Part shown: piece by piece, positions 32,573 through 41,711 of the stretch
Layout: every line of letters begins with the position of its first letter
Position numbering within the stretch: position 1 is the stretch's first letter
Assembly: GCF_001426585.1 (NCBI RefSeq)
Contig: NZ_LMEI01000008.1
Coordinates: 459,601-523,600, forward strand
From: Streptomyces sp. Root431
Lineage (GTDB): Bacteria > Actinomycetota > Actinomycetes > Streptomycetales > Streptomycetaceae
Direction of reading: 5' to 3'
DNA length: 64,000 bases
Notes under the pieces: generated by a model
What the model saw: the letters and a program-made list of their open reading frames with translations, nothing else
Database searches by the model: none
What the model was told of the DNA's origin: nothing
Made by a program: the position numbers and the translations under genes

Positions 32573-34114
32573 CTACCAGCGGACGGCGTCCAGCGCGTCG
32601 ATCAGACCGGCCCCGTAGAAGCCGTTCTTGTTCTTGCCACCCTCGCAGACGGCGTCGATCTTGCCGTCGCCCTCGATGTCGTACGGGTTGGTGCAGGCGC
32701 GGTCGTCGGCCTGCGCGTACAGCAGCGCCTTGAGGGCCGCCGGGGACGCGTAGGGGTGCGTCGACTTGATCAGCGCGAGGACGCCCGCCGCGTGCGGCGA
32801 GGCCATCGACGTACCGGCCTTGTAGTTGTAGCCGCCGTTGACCGTGGTCGACAGGATGCGGCCGTTGACCGCCGGGGCGTCCGGCGTCTGGTACTCGGTG
32901 CGGTCACCGCCGGGGGCGGCGATGTCGATCACGCCGAGACCGTAGTTGGAGTAGGACGCCTTGAGGTCCTTGGCTCCGGTCGCGGAGACCGTGACGACAC
33001 CCGGCAGCATGGCCGGGTAGTCCAGGCACTCCTTCGGGTCGATGACCCGGTCGCCCGGCGTGGTGTCGTTCGGGCTGCTGTTGTCGACGATCGAGTCGGC
33101 GGCGAGGTCGAACTTCGAGTTGCCGGCCGCGGCGACGTTGACCGTGCCCTTGCGCTCCGCGTAGCGGGTCGCACGGGTGACCGCCTCGATGAGGGCCTTC
33201 TGGTCCTCGTCGTTCTTGCAGGCGAACATCCACGGGTCGGTGTAGTAGCTGTTGTTCGTGATGTCGACACCGTGCTCGGCCGCCCACACGAAGCCACAGA
33301 CGACGGCCTCGGTGTAGAAGAAGCCGTCCGGGGTGGACACCTTGATGCCGGAGACCTTGACGCCCGGGGCGACACCGGTGATGCCGACGCCGTTCTTGGC
33401 GGCGGCGATCGTGCCGGCGACGTGGGTGCCGTGGTCGCTCTCGCCCGGGTTCGGGCGCCACGAGCCGGCGGTGGTGTCCGGCTTGCCGGACACGCAGTTG
33501 GCGGAGGCCTTGGCGTCGAAGTTCGGCGCCAGGTCCGGGTGGGTGTCGTCGACACCCGTGTCGATGACACCGACGGTGACGCGCTTGCTGCCGAGCGTCT
33601 TCTGGTGGGCCTTGTCGGCCTTGATCGCCGGGAGGTCCCACTGCAGGGGCTCCAGCGGGTCCTGCTCGTCCGTCGCCGTGGCCGCGGCGGCCTTGGCCTC
33701 GGCCGCGGAGAGCGACTGCGCGCCCTCGTCGACGGCGTCGTCCGACTGGACGGAGAGCGGGGCGGTACGGGTCGAACCGACCGACGCCACACCGCGGGCC
33801 TGACGAACCGTCTTCGCGAACTCGGGGTTCTGCGAGTGGACGACTATCACGCCTATCTGGTCGTACGAGATGACCACCTCGCCACCCGCGGCGGCGATCG
33901 CCTTCTTCACCGAGGCGGCGGTCCAGCGGCCACCCTCGACGTTGACGACGTACGAGAGCTTCGGCCCGTTCGTCGCGGCTACGGAGGCCGCCGGGGCGTC
34001 ACTCAGCTCCGCGGCGGAGGCGGCGCCGGAGGGAAGGAAGCCGAGCGAGGCCGTGAGCGCGAGACCAGCAGGCAGAGCAAGAGCTCGGCCGCGCCTCGAT
34101 CCCAGATGAGCCAT
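32573..34114 (-). CDS. Secreted S8 family subtilisin-like serine protease
   Basis: A 513-residue exported protease. The signal peptide has an Arg-rich start, a hydrophobic core (about 11-30) and a likely cleavage near ASAA (32-35). A propeptide (about 45-125) resembles inhibitor_I9. The catalytic triad is Asp185 in VIDTG, His228 in DHGTHVAGT and Ser436 in GTSMASPHAAG, with oxyanion Asn in AAAGNS. The C-terminal part has DIEGDGKIDAVC, an EF-hand-like calcium loop, and a Cys pair. GGAG five bases before ATG. Promoter at 34184-34213, terminator at 32519-32552: a single gene. Confidence 0.95.
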   Translation of the reverse strand: MAHLGSRRGRALALPAGLALTASLGFLPSGAASAAELSDAPAASVAATNGPKLSYVVNVEGGRWTAASVKKAIAAAGGEVVISYDQIGVIVVHSQNPEFAKTVRQARGVASVGSTRTAPLSVQSDDAVDEGAQSLSAAEAKAAAATATDEQDPLEPLQWDLPAIKADKAHQKTLGSKRVTVGVIDTGVDDTHPDLAPNFDAKASANCVSGKPDTTAGSWRPNPGESDHGTHVAGTIAAAKNGVGITGVAPGVKVSGIKVSTPDGFFYTEAVVCGFVWAAEHGVDITNNSYYTDPWMFACKNDEDQKALIEAVTRATRYAERKGTVNVAAAGNSKFDLAADSIVDNSSPNDTTPGDRVIDPKECLDYPAMLPGVVTVSATGAKDLKASYSNYGLGVIDIAAPGGDRTEYQTPDAPAVNGRILSTTVNGGYNYKAGTSMASPHAAGVLALIKSTHPYASPAALKALLYAQADDRACTNPYDIEGDGKIDAVCEGGKNKNGFYGAGLIDALDAVRW

Positions 34115-34183
34115 GGGTTCTCCACATCATCCGTATGTACTGTCCACGCGCGGGTTTACGCGTGAACAGGTGCATGACGAGTG

Positions 34184-34213
34184 AAGCTATCGCTGATCTT
34201 CCCGGTCCTTCAA
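34184..34213 (-). promoter_or_regulatory. Promoter of the subtilase gene
   Basis: On the minus strand TTGAAG (34213-34208) and TAGCTT (34189-34184) are separated by 18 bases, a good housekeeping-sigma match, giving a leader of about 65 bases. A 10-base palindrome CTTCATGAAG (34227-34236) lies just upstream and may bind a regulator. Confidence 0.6.
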
Positions 34214-34389
34214 TGAGTTGAGAAGACTTCATGAAGATCTGTTCAAGAAAATCCTCCGCGTGAACCACTTCGCTTCCGGCTCCGTGCCGTTGGGCAGGGG
34301 AGGGGCTCCAGCCGGAGCCCCCGTTTCCGCACCCCCCTGGTGAGGCCCCCTTGACCATGCCGCCCGCCCCCGCGTCACGAGGAGAATCC
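34214..34389. promoter_or_regulatory. Divergent promoter region, subtilase and DUF485-actP
   Basis: The 275-base gap between the divergent genes is comparatively AT-rich on its left half. It holds the subtilase promoter and the palindrome at 34227-34236; the plus-strand promoter for the DUF485-actP pair must lie here too, but I see no convincing hexamer pair for it. Confidence 0.4.
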
Positions 34390-34764
34390 GTGGCTACCGA
34401 AGCACCGCCGCCGCCCAGAAACGGAACGGACACCGACCACGGTCCCGTCCCGCCCACGACGGAGCAGTTCGTCGAGGTGCAGCAAGGCGCGGAGTTCGGC
34501 GAACTGCGCCGTACCTACCGCTCCTTCGCCTTCCCCCTCACCCTCGCCTTCATCGCCTGGTACCTGCTCTACGTGCTGCTCTCCAACTACGCGGGCGACT
34601 TCATGGGCACCAAGCTCTTCGGCAACATCAACGTCGCGCTGGTCCTGGGCCTCGGCCAGTTCCTGACCACCTTCCTCATCGCCTGGCTCTACTCGCGGCA
34701 TGCCGCGAACCGCCTCGACCCCAAGGCAGAGGTCATCCGGAACCGCATGGAGGGAGACGCATGA
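34390..34764 (+). CDS. DUF485 membrane protein, ActP partner (YjcH-like)
   Basis: A 124-residue protein with a polar N-terminus (about 1-45) and two membrane helices (about 48-68 and 82-104) typical of DUF485: FGELRRTYRSFAFPLTLAF leads into helix 1. In enterobacteria the homologue YjcH is encoded with the acetate permease ActP, as here. GAGGAG five bases before GTG 34390 is the best start; an upstream ATG at 34357 gives a longer reading without a site. The stop overlaps the actP start as ATGA. Confidence 0.9.
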   Translation: MATEAPPPPRNGTDTDHGPVPPTTEQFVEVQQGAEFGELRRTYRSFAFPLTLAFIAWYLLYVLLSNYAGDFMGTKLFGNINVALVLGLGQFLTTFLIAWLYSRHAANRLDPKAEVIRNRMEGDA

Positions 34765-36401
34765 GAAGCACCGTCCTGCTCGCGGCGGGCAACGCCACCA
34801 GCGAGCACCGGCCCCTGATCATCGCCCTCTTCGGGGCCTTCGTCATCGCCACCCTGGTCATCACCATCTGGGCCGGCCGCCAGACCCGCAGCGCCGCCGA
34901 CTTCTACGCCGGCGGAGGCCAGTTCACCGGCTTCCAGAACGGCCTCGCCATCTCCGGCGACTACATGTCCGCCGCGTCCTTCCTCGGCATCAGCGGCGCC
35001 ATCGCCCTCTACGGCTACGACGGCTTCCTCTACTCGATCGGCTTCCTGGTCGCCTGGCTCGTCGCCCTGCTCCTGGTCGCCGAACCGCTGCGCAACTCCG
35101 GCCGGTTCACGATGGGCGACGTCCTCGCCTACCGGATGCGCCAGCGCCCCGTCCGCACCGCCGCCGGCACCTCCACCATCGTCGTCTCGATCTTCTACCT
35201 GCTCGCGCAGATGGCGGGCGCGGGCGTCCTCGTCTCGCTGCTGCTCGGCATCACCAGCGACGGCGGCAAGATCGGCATCGTCGCCCTCGTCGGCGTCCTG
35301 ATGATCGTCTACGTGACGATCGGCGGCATGAAGGGCACCACCTGGGTGCAGATGGTCAAGGCCGTCCTGCTCATCGCGGGCACGCTCCTCATCACCTTCC
35401 TCATCCTGCTGAAGTTCGACTTCAACCTCTCGCAGCTGCTCGGCGCCGCCGCCACCAACAGCGGCAAGGGCGACGCCTTCCTGGAGCCCGGCCTCAAGTA
35501 CGGCGCCAGCGGCCTCTCGAAGCTGGACTTCCTCTCGCTCGGCATCGCCCTGGTCCTCGGCACCGCCGGCCTGCCGCACATCCTGATCCGCTTCTACACG
35601 GTGCCGACCGCCAAGGCCGCCCGTAAGTCGGTCAACTGGGCCATCGGCATCATCGGCGCCTTCTACCTGATGACGATCGTCCTCGGCTTCGGCGCCGCCG
35701 CCCTGCTCAGCGGCGACACCATCAAGGCATCCAACAAGGCGGGCAACACGGCGGCCCCGCTCACCGCCCTGGAGGTCGGCGGCGGCGCGGGATCCACCGG
35801 CGGCGCGATCCTCCTCGCCGTCATCTCCGCCGTCGCCTTCGCCACCATCCTCGCCGTGGTCGCCGGGCTGACCCTCGCCTCCTCCTCGTCCTTCGCGCAC
35901 GACATCTACGCGAACGTGATCAAGCGCGGGAAGGCCACCGAGAAGGAGGAGATGCGGGCCGCCCGCTGGTCGACCGTCCTCATCGGCATCGTGTCGATCG
36001 CGCTCGGCGCCCTCGCCCGCGACCTCAACGTCGCCGGCCTGGTCGCCCTGGCCTTCGCCGTCGCCGCCTCCGCCAACCTGCCGACGATCCTCTACTCGCT
36101 CTTCTGGAAGCGCTTCACCACCCAGGGCGCGCTCTGGTCGATCTACGGCGGACTGATCTCCTCCGTCGTCCTCGTCCTCTTCTCGCCGGTCGTCTCCGGC
36201 GGACCGGCCTCGATGTTCAAGGGCGTGGACTTCCACTGGTTCCCGCTGGAGAACCCCGGCCTCGTCTCGATCCCGCTCGGCTTCCTGCTCGGCTGGCTCG
36301 GCTCGCTCCTCTCCAAGGAGGAGCCGGACGCGGGCAAGTACGCGGAGCTCGAGGTCAAGTCGCTCACCGGAGTCGGGGTGGCCGCTGCGGTCAAGCACTG
36401 A
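34761..36401 (+). CDS. actP: Sodium/solute symporter, acetate permease ActP type
   Basis: A 546-residue permease of the SSS family with about 13-14 helices. It matches ActP: TIWAGRQTRSAADFYAGGGQ (core RSAADFYAGGG), NGLAISGDYMSAASFLGISG (core GDYMSAASFLG), GRFTMGDVLAYR, LPHILIRFYTVP and LTLASSSSFAHDIYANVIK (core SSSFAHDIY), which holds the Na+-site serines. It imports acetate and other short monocarboxylates. It is translationally coupled to the DUF485 gene by ATGA, and a 15-bp hairpin ends the operon. Confidence 0.94.
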   Translation: MRSTVLLAAGNATSEHRPLIIALFGAFVIATLVITIWAGRQTRSAADFYAGGGQFTGFQNGLAISGDYMSAASFLGISGAIALYGYDGFLYSIGFLVAWLVALLLVAEPLRNSGRFTMGDVLAYRMRQRPVRTAAGTSTIVVSIFYLLAQMAGAGVLVSLLLGITSDGGKIGIVALVGVLMIVYVTIGGMKGTTWVQMVKAVLLIAGTLLITFLILLKFDFNLSQLLGAAATNSGKGDAFLEPGLKYGASGLSKLDFLSLGIALVLGTAGLPHILIRFYTVPTAKAARKSVNWAIGIIGAFYLMTIVLGFGAAALLSGDTIKASNKAGNTAAPLTALEVGGGAGSTGGAILLAVISAVAFATILAVVAGLTLASSSSFAHDIYANVIKRGKATEKEEMRAARWSTVLIGIVSIALGALARDLNVAGLVALAFAVAASANLPTILYSLFWKRFTTQGALWSIYGGLISSVVLVLFSPVVSGGPASMFKGVDFHWFPLENPGLVSIPLGFLLGWLGSLLSKEEPDAGKYAELEVKSLTGVGVAAAVKH

Positions 36402-36440
36402 CCGCAGCGCAGCCGGACGTATACGTTCCGCGACCTTCGG

Positions 36441-36474
36441 GCGGCCGCGTCGTAGAGTTCTACGACGCGGCCGC
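36441..36474 (+). terminator. Terminator after actP
   Basis: GCGGCCGCGTCGTAG (36441-36455) and its exact complement (36460-36474) around AGTT: a 15-bp perfect stem, 39 bases after the actP stop. Confidence 0.85.
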
Positions 36475-36566
36475 GCCGGTCCTCGTGACAATCTGCCCTG
36501 CTGGATGTCCGTCGGCTCACGTAGTCTCGAACCACACGCCACCACAAGACGGGGAGGGGGCCCACA

Positions 36567-37556
36567 GTGCTCATCGACACCTATGGCCGTGTGGCCACCG
36601 ACCTGCGCGTCTCACTGACGGACCGCTGCAATCTGCGCTGCACGTACTGCATGCCGGAAGAGGGCCTCCAGTGGCTCGCCAAGCCGGATCTCCTCACGGA
36701 CGACGAGATCGTCCGGCTGATCCGCATCGCGGTCACCGACCTCGGCGTCACCGAGGTCCGCTTCACCGGCGGCGAGCCGCTGCTCCGCCCCGGCCTCGTC
36801 GGGATCGTCGAGCGCTGCGCCGCCCTGGAGCCCCGCCCCCGGATGTCCCTCACCACCAACGGCATCGGGCTCAAGCGCACCGCGACCGCCCTCAAGGCCG
36901 CCGGCCTGGACCGGGTCAACGTCTCCCTGGACACCCTGCGCCCCGAGGTCTTCAAGACCCTCACCCGGCGCGACCGCCACCACGACGTCCTCGACGGCAT
37001 GGCCGCCGCGCGGGACGCCGGCCTCACCCCGGTGAAGGTCAACGCGGTCCTGATGCCCGGGCTCAACGACGACGAGGCCCCCGACCTGCTCGCCTGGGCG
37101 ATCGAGGAGGGGTACGAGCTCCGCTTCATCGAGCAGATGCCCCTCGACGCCCAGCACGGCTGGAAGCGCGACGGCATGATCACCGCCGGGGACATCCTGG
37201 AGTCCCTGCGCACCCGCTTCACCCTGACCGCCGAGGGCGCCGACGAGCGCGGCTCCGCCCCCGCCGAGCGCTGGGTCGTCGACGGCGGACCGCACACGGT
37301 CGGCGTCATCGCCTCCGTCACCCGCCCGTTCTGCCGGGCCTGCGACCGCACCCGGCTCACCGCCGACGGACAGGTCCGCACCTGCCTCTTCGCCACCGAG
37401 GAGACGGACCTGCGGGCGACGCTCCGCTCGGACGCCCCGGACGACGAGGTCGCGCGGATCTGGAAGCAGGCCATGTGGGGCAAGAAGGCCGGCTCGGGCC
37501 TCGACGACCCGAGCTTCCTCCAGCCCGACCGCCCGATGTCGGCGATCGGCGGCTGA
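36567..37556 (+). CDS. moaA: GTP 3',8-cyclase MoaA
   Basis: A 329-residue radical-SAM enzyme that converts GTP to 3',8-cyclo-GTP, first step of molybdenum cofactor synthesis. The N-terminal cluster motif is C21-x3-C25-x2-C28 and the C-terminal cluster is CRACDRTRLTADGQVRTC (three Cys, about 254-271). The protein ends in the essential Gly-Gly. GGGGAGGGGG lies upstream of the GTG at 36567. TAGTCT at 36523-36528 may be the -10. No other moa genes are adjacent. Confidence 0.97.
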   Translation: MLIDTYGRVATDLRVSLTDRCNLRCTYCMPEEGLQWLAKPDLLTDDEIVRLIRIAVTDLGVTEVRFTGGEPLLRPGLVGIVERCAALEPRPRMSLTTNGIGLKRTATALKAAGLDRVNVSLDTLRPEVFKTLTRRDRHHDVLDGMAAARDAGLTPVKVNAVLMPGLNDDEAPDLLAWAIEEGYELRFIEQMPLDAQHGWKRDGMITAGDILESLRTRFTLTAEGADERGSAPAERWVVDGGPHTVGVIASVTRPFCRACDRTRLTADGQVRTCLFATEETDLRATLRSDAPDDEVARIWKQAMWGKKAGSGLDDPSFLQPDRPMSAIGG

Positions 37557-37607
37557 GCCCGAAGGCACTCGGCCCCGGTCGGCATCGGCCCCGGTCGGCA
37601 TGGGCTG

Positions 37608-37823
37608 TCAGTCCTCGGCGGGCTCCCACTCGCTCAGCGGGACGACGTCCTTGAGGAATCCCCGTACACCCAGGAACTGGGAGAGGTGCTCGCGGTGCTC
37701 CTCGCACGCGAGCCACGTCTTGCGCCGCTCGGGCGTGTGCAGCTTGGGGTTGTTCCACGCGAGGACCCAGACGGCGTCGACGCGGCAGCCCTTGGCGGAA
37801 CAGATCGGCTTCTCTTCGCTCAC
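37608..37823 (-). CDS. Small Cys/His protein of unknown function
   Basis: A 71-residue protein with CSAKGC near residue 8, and LACEEHREHLSQFL near 38, giving a C-x4-C...C-x2-H arrangement that could bind zinc. Streptomycete homologues are widespread and often mislabelled acetone carboxylase. GTG at 37823; GACAAT ends six bases upstream, so the transcript may be leaderless. A 14-bp hairpin lies 22 bases upstream. Function unknown. Confidence 0.78.
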   Translation of the reverse strand: MSEEKPICSAKGCRVDAVWVLAWNNPKLHTPERRKTWLACEEHREHLSQFLGVRGFLKDVVPLSEWEPAED

Positions 37824-37844
37824 CTGATCATTGTCCAGCAAAGG

Positions 37845-37882
37845 CGATGCCGGGCAGCCACGGGGGGAGCTGCCCGGCATCG
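37845..37882 (-). terminator. Perfect 14-bp hairpin between two minus-strand genes
   Basis: CGATGCCGGGCAGC (37845-37858) and its exact complement (37869-37882) with a ten-base loop. It lies 124 bases downstream of the DUF3099 gene and just upstream of the small Cys/His gene; most likely the terminator of the former. Confidence 0.65.
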
Positions 37883-38005
37883 GTCTGTCGCTCCGACGGG
37901 GGATGCGGAGCGCGTAGGCAGTATGTCACGGCACATGGGGTCCGAGGCACTGGAACTTCATGATTGATCTGAGCTTTTCCTGAGCTTTCCGGCCACTGTC
38001 CGTGA

Positions 38006-38374
38006 TCAGTTCCGGCCGTACGGAGCCTCCGCCCCAGCACCCTCCGCAGCCTCCGTCGCACCCAGCGCGGGGCGCACCGGAGCCGGTACGAAGGTGGAGG
38101 GAAGGGACGGAGCCGACTCCCGGCCCGCGTTCGCGATGACCACGGCGATGTAGGGGAGCAGGATCCCGAGGGCGAGCGCCACGATCGCCACGTGCCGTTC
38201 GACGTTCCACAGCACCGCCGCGGCGATCACGGAGAGCGTTCGGACGGTCATCGAGATGATGTACCGCCGCTGCCGCCCCCGGACGTCGTCGGCGAGCCCT
38301 TGACGGGCCCCCGTGATCCGGAAGACCTCGGTACCACCACGCTTCGGCATCGCCGTCCACCACCCGCCGGTCAT
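38006..38374 (-). CDS. DUF3099 family membrane protein
   Basis: A 122-residue protein with the DUF3099 signature FRITGARQGLADDVRGRQRRY (core GARQGLADDVRGRQ) followed by two membrane helices (about 44-60 and 66-86) and a Pro/Ala-rich cytoplasmic tail. ATG at 38374 has GGGGAGGG seven bases upstream; an internal ATG at 38350 gives the more usual family length. The family is restricted to actinobacteria and uncharacterised. Confidence 0.85.
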   Translation of the reverse strand: MTGGWWTAMPKRGGTEVFRITGARQGLADDVRGRQRRYIISMTVRTLSVIAAAVLWNVERHVAIVALALGILLPYIAVVIANAGRESAPSLPSTFVPAPVRPALGATEAAEGAGAEAPYGRN

Positions 38375-38519
38375 GCCGGACCCTCCCCGGTCCGGACCTC
38401 TCTCCACCGTACGCCCGCCCTTCCGCGCCGACGAGACCGGGGCACGGATGGCGGTGCCCGACATGCGCCGAATGGCCGACGGGCCGAGACTGGGCCCACA
38501 TGCGCAAAAGGAGGCGACG

Positions 38520-38795
38520 ATGAGTTGGTTGTGGGCGATCATCGTGGGATTCGTCCTCGGCCTGATCGCGAAGGCGATCCTGCCGGGGAAGCAACAGATC
38601 CCGCTCTGGCTGACGACCGTGTTCGGCATTCTCGGCAGTGTCCTCGGAAACGCGGTCGCGACCTGGATCGGTGTCAACGACACCAAGGGCATCGACTGGA
38701 CCCGCCACCTGCTCCAGCTGCTCGGCGCCGTCGCCGTGGTCGGTGTGGGCGACATGCTGTGGGTTTCGATCAAGGGAAACAAACAGCGCGCCTGA
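38520..38795 (+). CDS. GlsB/YeaQ/YmgE family membrane protein
   Basis: A 91-residue protein with three predicted helices and the transglycosylase-associated-protein pattern: IIVGFVLGLIAKAILPGKQQIPLWLTTVFGILGSVLGN (core GLIAKAILPG). Members are linked to envelope or general stress, without known biochemistry. AGGAGGCG precedes the ATG at 38520. It ends in front of a strong terminator shared with the convergent tyrS gene. Confidence 0.9.
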   Translation: MSWLWAIIVGFVLGLIAKAILPGKQQIPLWLTTVFGILGSVLGNAVATWIGVNDTKGIDWTRHLLQLLGAVAVVGVGDMLWVSIKGNKQRA

Positions 38796-38809
38796 CCCCA
38801 CGCGCGAAG

Positions 38810-38864
38810 AAGCCGGGAGGCCCGGTACGACACCTCAGGTGCCGTACCGGGCCTCCCGGCTTTT
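38810..38864. terminator. Bidirectional terminator between GlsB-like gene and tyrS
   Basis: A 20-bp stem (38810-38829 with 38843-38862) extended by a short inner pairing CACCT/AGGTG, followed on the plus strand by TTTT. It closes two convergent genes. Confidence 0.9.
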
Positions 38865-38879
38865 GCGGGGCGGGCCTCG

Positions 38880-40154
38880 TCAGCCCTCCGCGCCGGCGAA
38901 CTCGATCGCCGCCAGGTTCTTCTTGCCGCGCCGCAGCACCAGCCAGCGGCCGTGCAGCAGCTCGTCCGCCGACACCTCGGCGTCCTCGGCGGTCACCTTC
39001 ACGTTGTTCACGTACGCCCCGCCCTCCTTCACCGTGCGGCGCGCGCCCGACTTGCTCGGCGCGAGCCCGACCTCGGTGAACAGGTCCACGACCTGGCCGA
39101 GCTCGGTCACGCGCGCGTGCGGCAGCTCGGACAGCGCGGCGGCGAGCGTCGCCCCGTCCAGCTCGGCCAGGTCACCCTGCCCGAACAGCGCCTTGGAGGC
39201 GTTGATGACGGCCGCGCACTGCTCGGCGCCGTGCACGAGCGTGGTGAGCTCCTCGGCGAGCGCCCGCTGGGCGGCCCGCGCCTGCGGCCGCTCGGCGGTC
39301 TGCTGCTCCAGCTCCTCCAGCTCCTCGCGGGACCTGAAGGAGAGGATCCGCATGTACGTCGAGATGTCCCGGTCGTCGACGTTCAGCCAGAACTGGTAGA
39401 ACGCGTACGGCGTGGTCATCTCCGGGTCCAGCCAGACGGCCCCGCCCTCGGTCTTGCCGAACTTGGTGCCGTCCGCCTTGACCATCAGCGGCGTCGCGAG
39501 CGCGTGCACGTCCGCACCCGGCTCCAGGCGGTGGATCAGGTCGAGACCGGCCACCAGGTTGCCCCACTGGTCCGAGCCGCCCTGCTGGAGGACGCAGCCG
39601 TAGCGGCGGTACAGCTCCAGGAAGTCCATGGCCTGGAGCAGCTGGTAGCTGAACTCCGTGTAGCTGATGCCCTGCTCGGACTCCAGGCGCCGGGCGACGG
39701 AGTCCTTGGTCAGCATCTTGTTGACCCGGAAGTGCTTGCCGATGTCCCGCAGGAACTCGATCGCCGACAGGCCGGCGGTCCAGTCCAGGTTGTTCACCAT
39801 GACCGCCGCGTTCTCCCCCTCGAAGGAGAGGAAGGGCTCGATCTGCGAGCGCAGCCGGTTCACCCAGTTCGCGACCGTCTCGGGGTCGTTCAGGGTGCGC
39901 TCGGCCGTCGGCCGCGGGTCACCGATCTGCCCGGTGGCCCCGCCGACCAGCGCCAGCGGCCGGTGCCCGGCCTGCTGGAGCCGGCGGACGGTGAGCACCT
40001 GGACCAGGTGACCGACGTGGAGACTGGCCGCGGTCGGGTCGAAACCGCAATAGAACGTGACCGGACCGTCCGCGAGAGCCTTGCGCAGTGCGTCCTCATC
40101 GGTGGACTGGGCGAAGAGCCCACGCCACTTCAGCTCGTCGACGATGTCCGTCAC
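38880..40154 (-). CDS. tyrS: Tyrosyl-tRNA synthetase
   Basis: A 424-residue class I aminoacyl-tRNA synthetase charging tRNA-Tyr. The HIGH motif is HVGH (46-49), the KMSKS motif is KFGKT (231-235), the tyrosine pocket includes YCGFDPTA and YQLLQAMDF, and a C-terminal S4 RNA-binding domain spans about 355-420 ([15 protein letters not shown] to [13 protein letters not shown]). ATG at 40154. It lies 52 bases downstream of tldE on the same strand, with no room for a T-box leader. Confidence 0.97.
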   Translation of the reverse strand: MTDIVDELKWRGLFAQSTDEDALRKALADGPVTFYCGFDPTAASLHVGHLVQVLTVRRLQQAGHRPLALVGGATGQIGDPRPTAERTLNDPETVANWVNRLRSQIEPFLSFEGENAAVMVNNLDWTAGLSAIEFLRDIGKHFRVNKMLTKDSVARRLESEQGISYTEFSYQLLQAMDFLELYRRYGCVLQQGGSDQWGNLVAGLDLIHRLEPGADVHALATPLMVKADGTKFGKTEGGAVWLDPEMTTPYAFYQFWLNVDDRDISTYMRILSFRSREELEELEQQTAERPQARAAQRALAEELTTLVHGAEQCAAVINASKALFGQGDLAELDGATLAAALSELPHARVTELGQVVDLFTEVGLAPSKSGARRTVKEGGAYVNNVKVTAEDAEVSADELLHGRWLVLRRGKKNLAAIEFAGAEG

Positions 40155-40206
40155 GACCGTCAGTCTCCTCAGGTTGGTATGGGTACGACGACTCAGTCTA
40201 GGTGGG

Positions 40207-41598
40207 TCAGACCCCCTTGCTGACCGAGCTCATGTTGAAGTCCGGCACCCGCAGCGCGGGCATCGCGGCCCGGGTGAACCAGTCGCTCCACTCGCGCGGC
40301 AGCGTCTTCTCCGTCCGGCCCGCCTCCGAGGCCCGCGACAGCAGGTCCACCGGCGACTCGTTGAACCGGAAGTTGTTCACCTCGCCGACGACCTCGCCGT
40401 TCTCGACGAGGTAGACGCCGTCCCGGGTCAGTCCGGTCAGCAGCAGCGTCGCCGGGTCGACCTCGCGGATGTACCAGAGGCAGGTCAGCAGCAGGCCGCG
40501 CTCGGTCGAGGCCACCATCTCCTCCAGGGAGCGCTCCCCGCCGCCGTCCAGGATCAGGTTCCCCGCGCCGGGCGCCACGGGCAACCCGGTAAGTCCCGCG
40601 GTGTGCCGGGTGGTGATGAGGTGGGCCAGGCTTCCGGCCTTCACCCAGTCGACCGGCTCGACCGGCAGACCGTTGTCGAAGACCGAGGAGTCGTCGCCGG
40701 AGGAGTGCGCGATCACGAACGGCGCGGACTCCAGGCCCGGCTCGTTCGGGTCGCTGCGCAGGGTCAGCGGCAGCGGGGAGAGGGTCTCGCCGAGCCGGGT
40801 GCCGCCGCCGGGCTTGGAGAAGACCGTACGGCCCTCCACCGCGTCCCGGGCCGTGGACGACCACAGCTGGTAGATCATCAGGTCCGCCACGGCCGTCGGC
40901 GGCAGCAGCGTCTCGTACCGCCCGGCGGGCAGCTCGATGCGCCGCTCCGCCCAGCCGAGACGGGTCGCCAGCTCCGCGTCGAGCGCGGCCGGGTCGACGT
41001 CCTTGAAGTCCCGCGTCGAGCGCCCGGCCCAGGCGGACCGCGAACGGTCCGGGGACTTGGCGTTCAGCTCCAGGGTCCCGTTCGGCTGGTCGTGCCGGAG
41101 CCGCAGCCCCGTCGACGTCCCCAGGTAGGTGGAGGTCAGCTCGTGGTTGGCGAAGCCGTAGAGCTCGCGCCCGCCGGCCCGGGCCCGGGCGAAGGCCTCG
41201 CCGAGCGCCGGGGCGAAGTCGGCGAAGACCGCGGAGGAGGTCTCGGCCGGGGCGTCCGTGAAGTCGGGGGAGGAGTGCACGCCCTCGACCAGCGGCTGCG
41301 CGTCCTCGGCGGGCCCGGCGGCCCGCGCGGCGGCCTCGGCGGCCCGGACCAGCGGCTCCAGGTCGTCGACGGTCACGGCCGACCGCGAGACGACACCGGA
41401 GGCGGTGCCCTGGGCGCCGTCGACGGTCGCGATGACGGTGAGGGTGCGTCCGCGCGTGACACCGTTGGTGGTCAGCGCGTTCCCGGCCCAGCGCAGATTG
41501 GCCGAGGACTCCTCGTCGGCGATGACGACGCACCCGTCGGCACGCGACAGCTCAAGGGCCCGCTCGACGATCTCGTACGGCTTGCTGACGCGGCTCAT
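40207..41598 (-). CDS. tldE: TldE/PmbA-type metalloprotease subunit
   Basis: A 463-residue subunit of the TldD/TldE protease, which in enterobacteria degrades unfolded peptides and matures microcin B17. Like other TldE proteins it lacks the HExxxH zinc motif of TldD. Typical segments are [20 protein letters not shown] near the start and the C-terminal [24 protein letters not shown] nine bases before the ATG. The start lies in one copy of a 33-base direct repeat, and its ATGA overlaps a 29-codon ORF instead of the tldD stop. Confidence 0.93.
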   Translation of the reverse strand: MSRVSKPYEIVERALELSRADGCVVIADEESSANLRWAGNALTTNGVTRGRTLTVIATVDGAQGTASGVVSRSAVTVDDLEPLVRAAEAAARAAGPAEDAQPLVEGVHSSPDFTDAPAETSSAVFADFAPALGEAFARARAGGRELYGFANHELTSTYLGTSTGLRLRHDQPNGTLELNAKSPDRSRSAWAGRSTRDFKDVDPAALDAELATRLGWAERRIELPAGRYETLLPPTAVADLMIYQLWSSTARDAVEGRTVFSKPGGGTRLGETLSPLPLTLRSDPNEPGLESAPFVIAHSSGDDSSVFDNGLPVEPVDWVKAGSLAHLITTRHTAGLTGLPVAPGAGNLILDGGGERSLEEMVASTERGLLLTCLWYIREVDPATLLLTGLTRDGVYLVENGEVVGEVNNFRFNESPVDLLSRASEAGRTEKTLPREWSDWFTRAAMPALRVPDFNMSSVSKGV

Positions 41599-41625
41599 CG
41601 ACCGGCCTCCTGCGTCGTGTTAAGG
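41593..41625. repeat. 33-bp direct repeat, copy 1 (tldE start)
   Basis: Identical over 33 bases to 41679-41711. On the minus strand the copy carries GGAGG, the tldE ATG and its overlap with the preceding short ORF. Confidence 0.95.
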
Positions 41626-41684
41626 CTGTGCTTGCCCGGGGGACGACCCCCGGACCCCCGGCAAATCTCGTGGCGTGCGCTCAT
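41595..41684 (-). CDS. 29-codon ORF bridging tldD and tldE
   Basis: Created by an 86-bp tandem duplication. Its ATG overlaps the tldD stop (ATGA at 41681-41684) with GGAGG upstream, and its TGA overlaps the tldE ATG (ATGA at 41595-41598) in the same way, so ribosomes could pass from tldD through this ORF to tldE. The last nine residues repeat the tldD C-terminus (LNTTQEAGR). The unique centre codes a Gly/Arg/Pro-rich stretch over a GC-rich palindrome. A stand-alone function is unlikely. Confidence 0.55.
   Translation of the reverse strand: MSARHEICRGSGGRPPGKHSLNTTQEAGR
41626..41678. repeat. GC-rich palindromic unit between the 33-bp repeats
   Basis: 53 bases holding, on the minus strand, CCGGGGG-TCGT-CCCCCGG flanked by TTGC/GCAA. 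It resembles the short GC-rich palindromes scattered between streptomycete genes (recollection, not verified), and might be an inserted REP-like unit. Confidence 0.6.
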
Positions 41685-41711
41685 CGACCGGCCTCCTGCG
41701 TCGTGTTAAGG
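41679..41711. repeat. 33-bp direct repeat, copy 2 (tldD end)
   Basis: Identical over 33 bases to 41593-41625, offset 86. It encodes the last codons of tldD and the start of the 29-codon ORF. Confidence 0.95.

Noticed and set aside
40155..40206. T-box leader for tyrS
   Set aside because: Only 52 bases separate tyrS from tldE, too short for a T-box, and no T-box sequence is visible.
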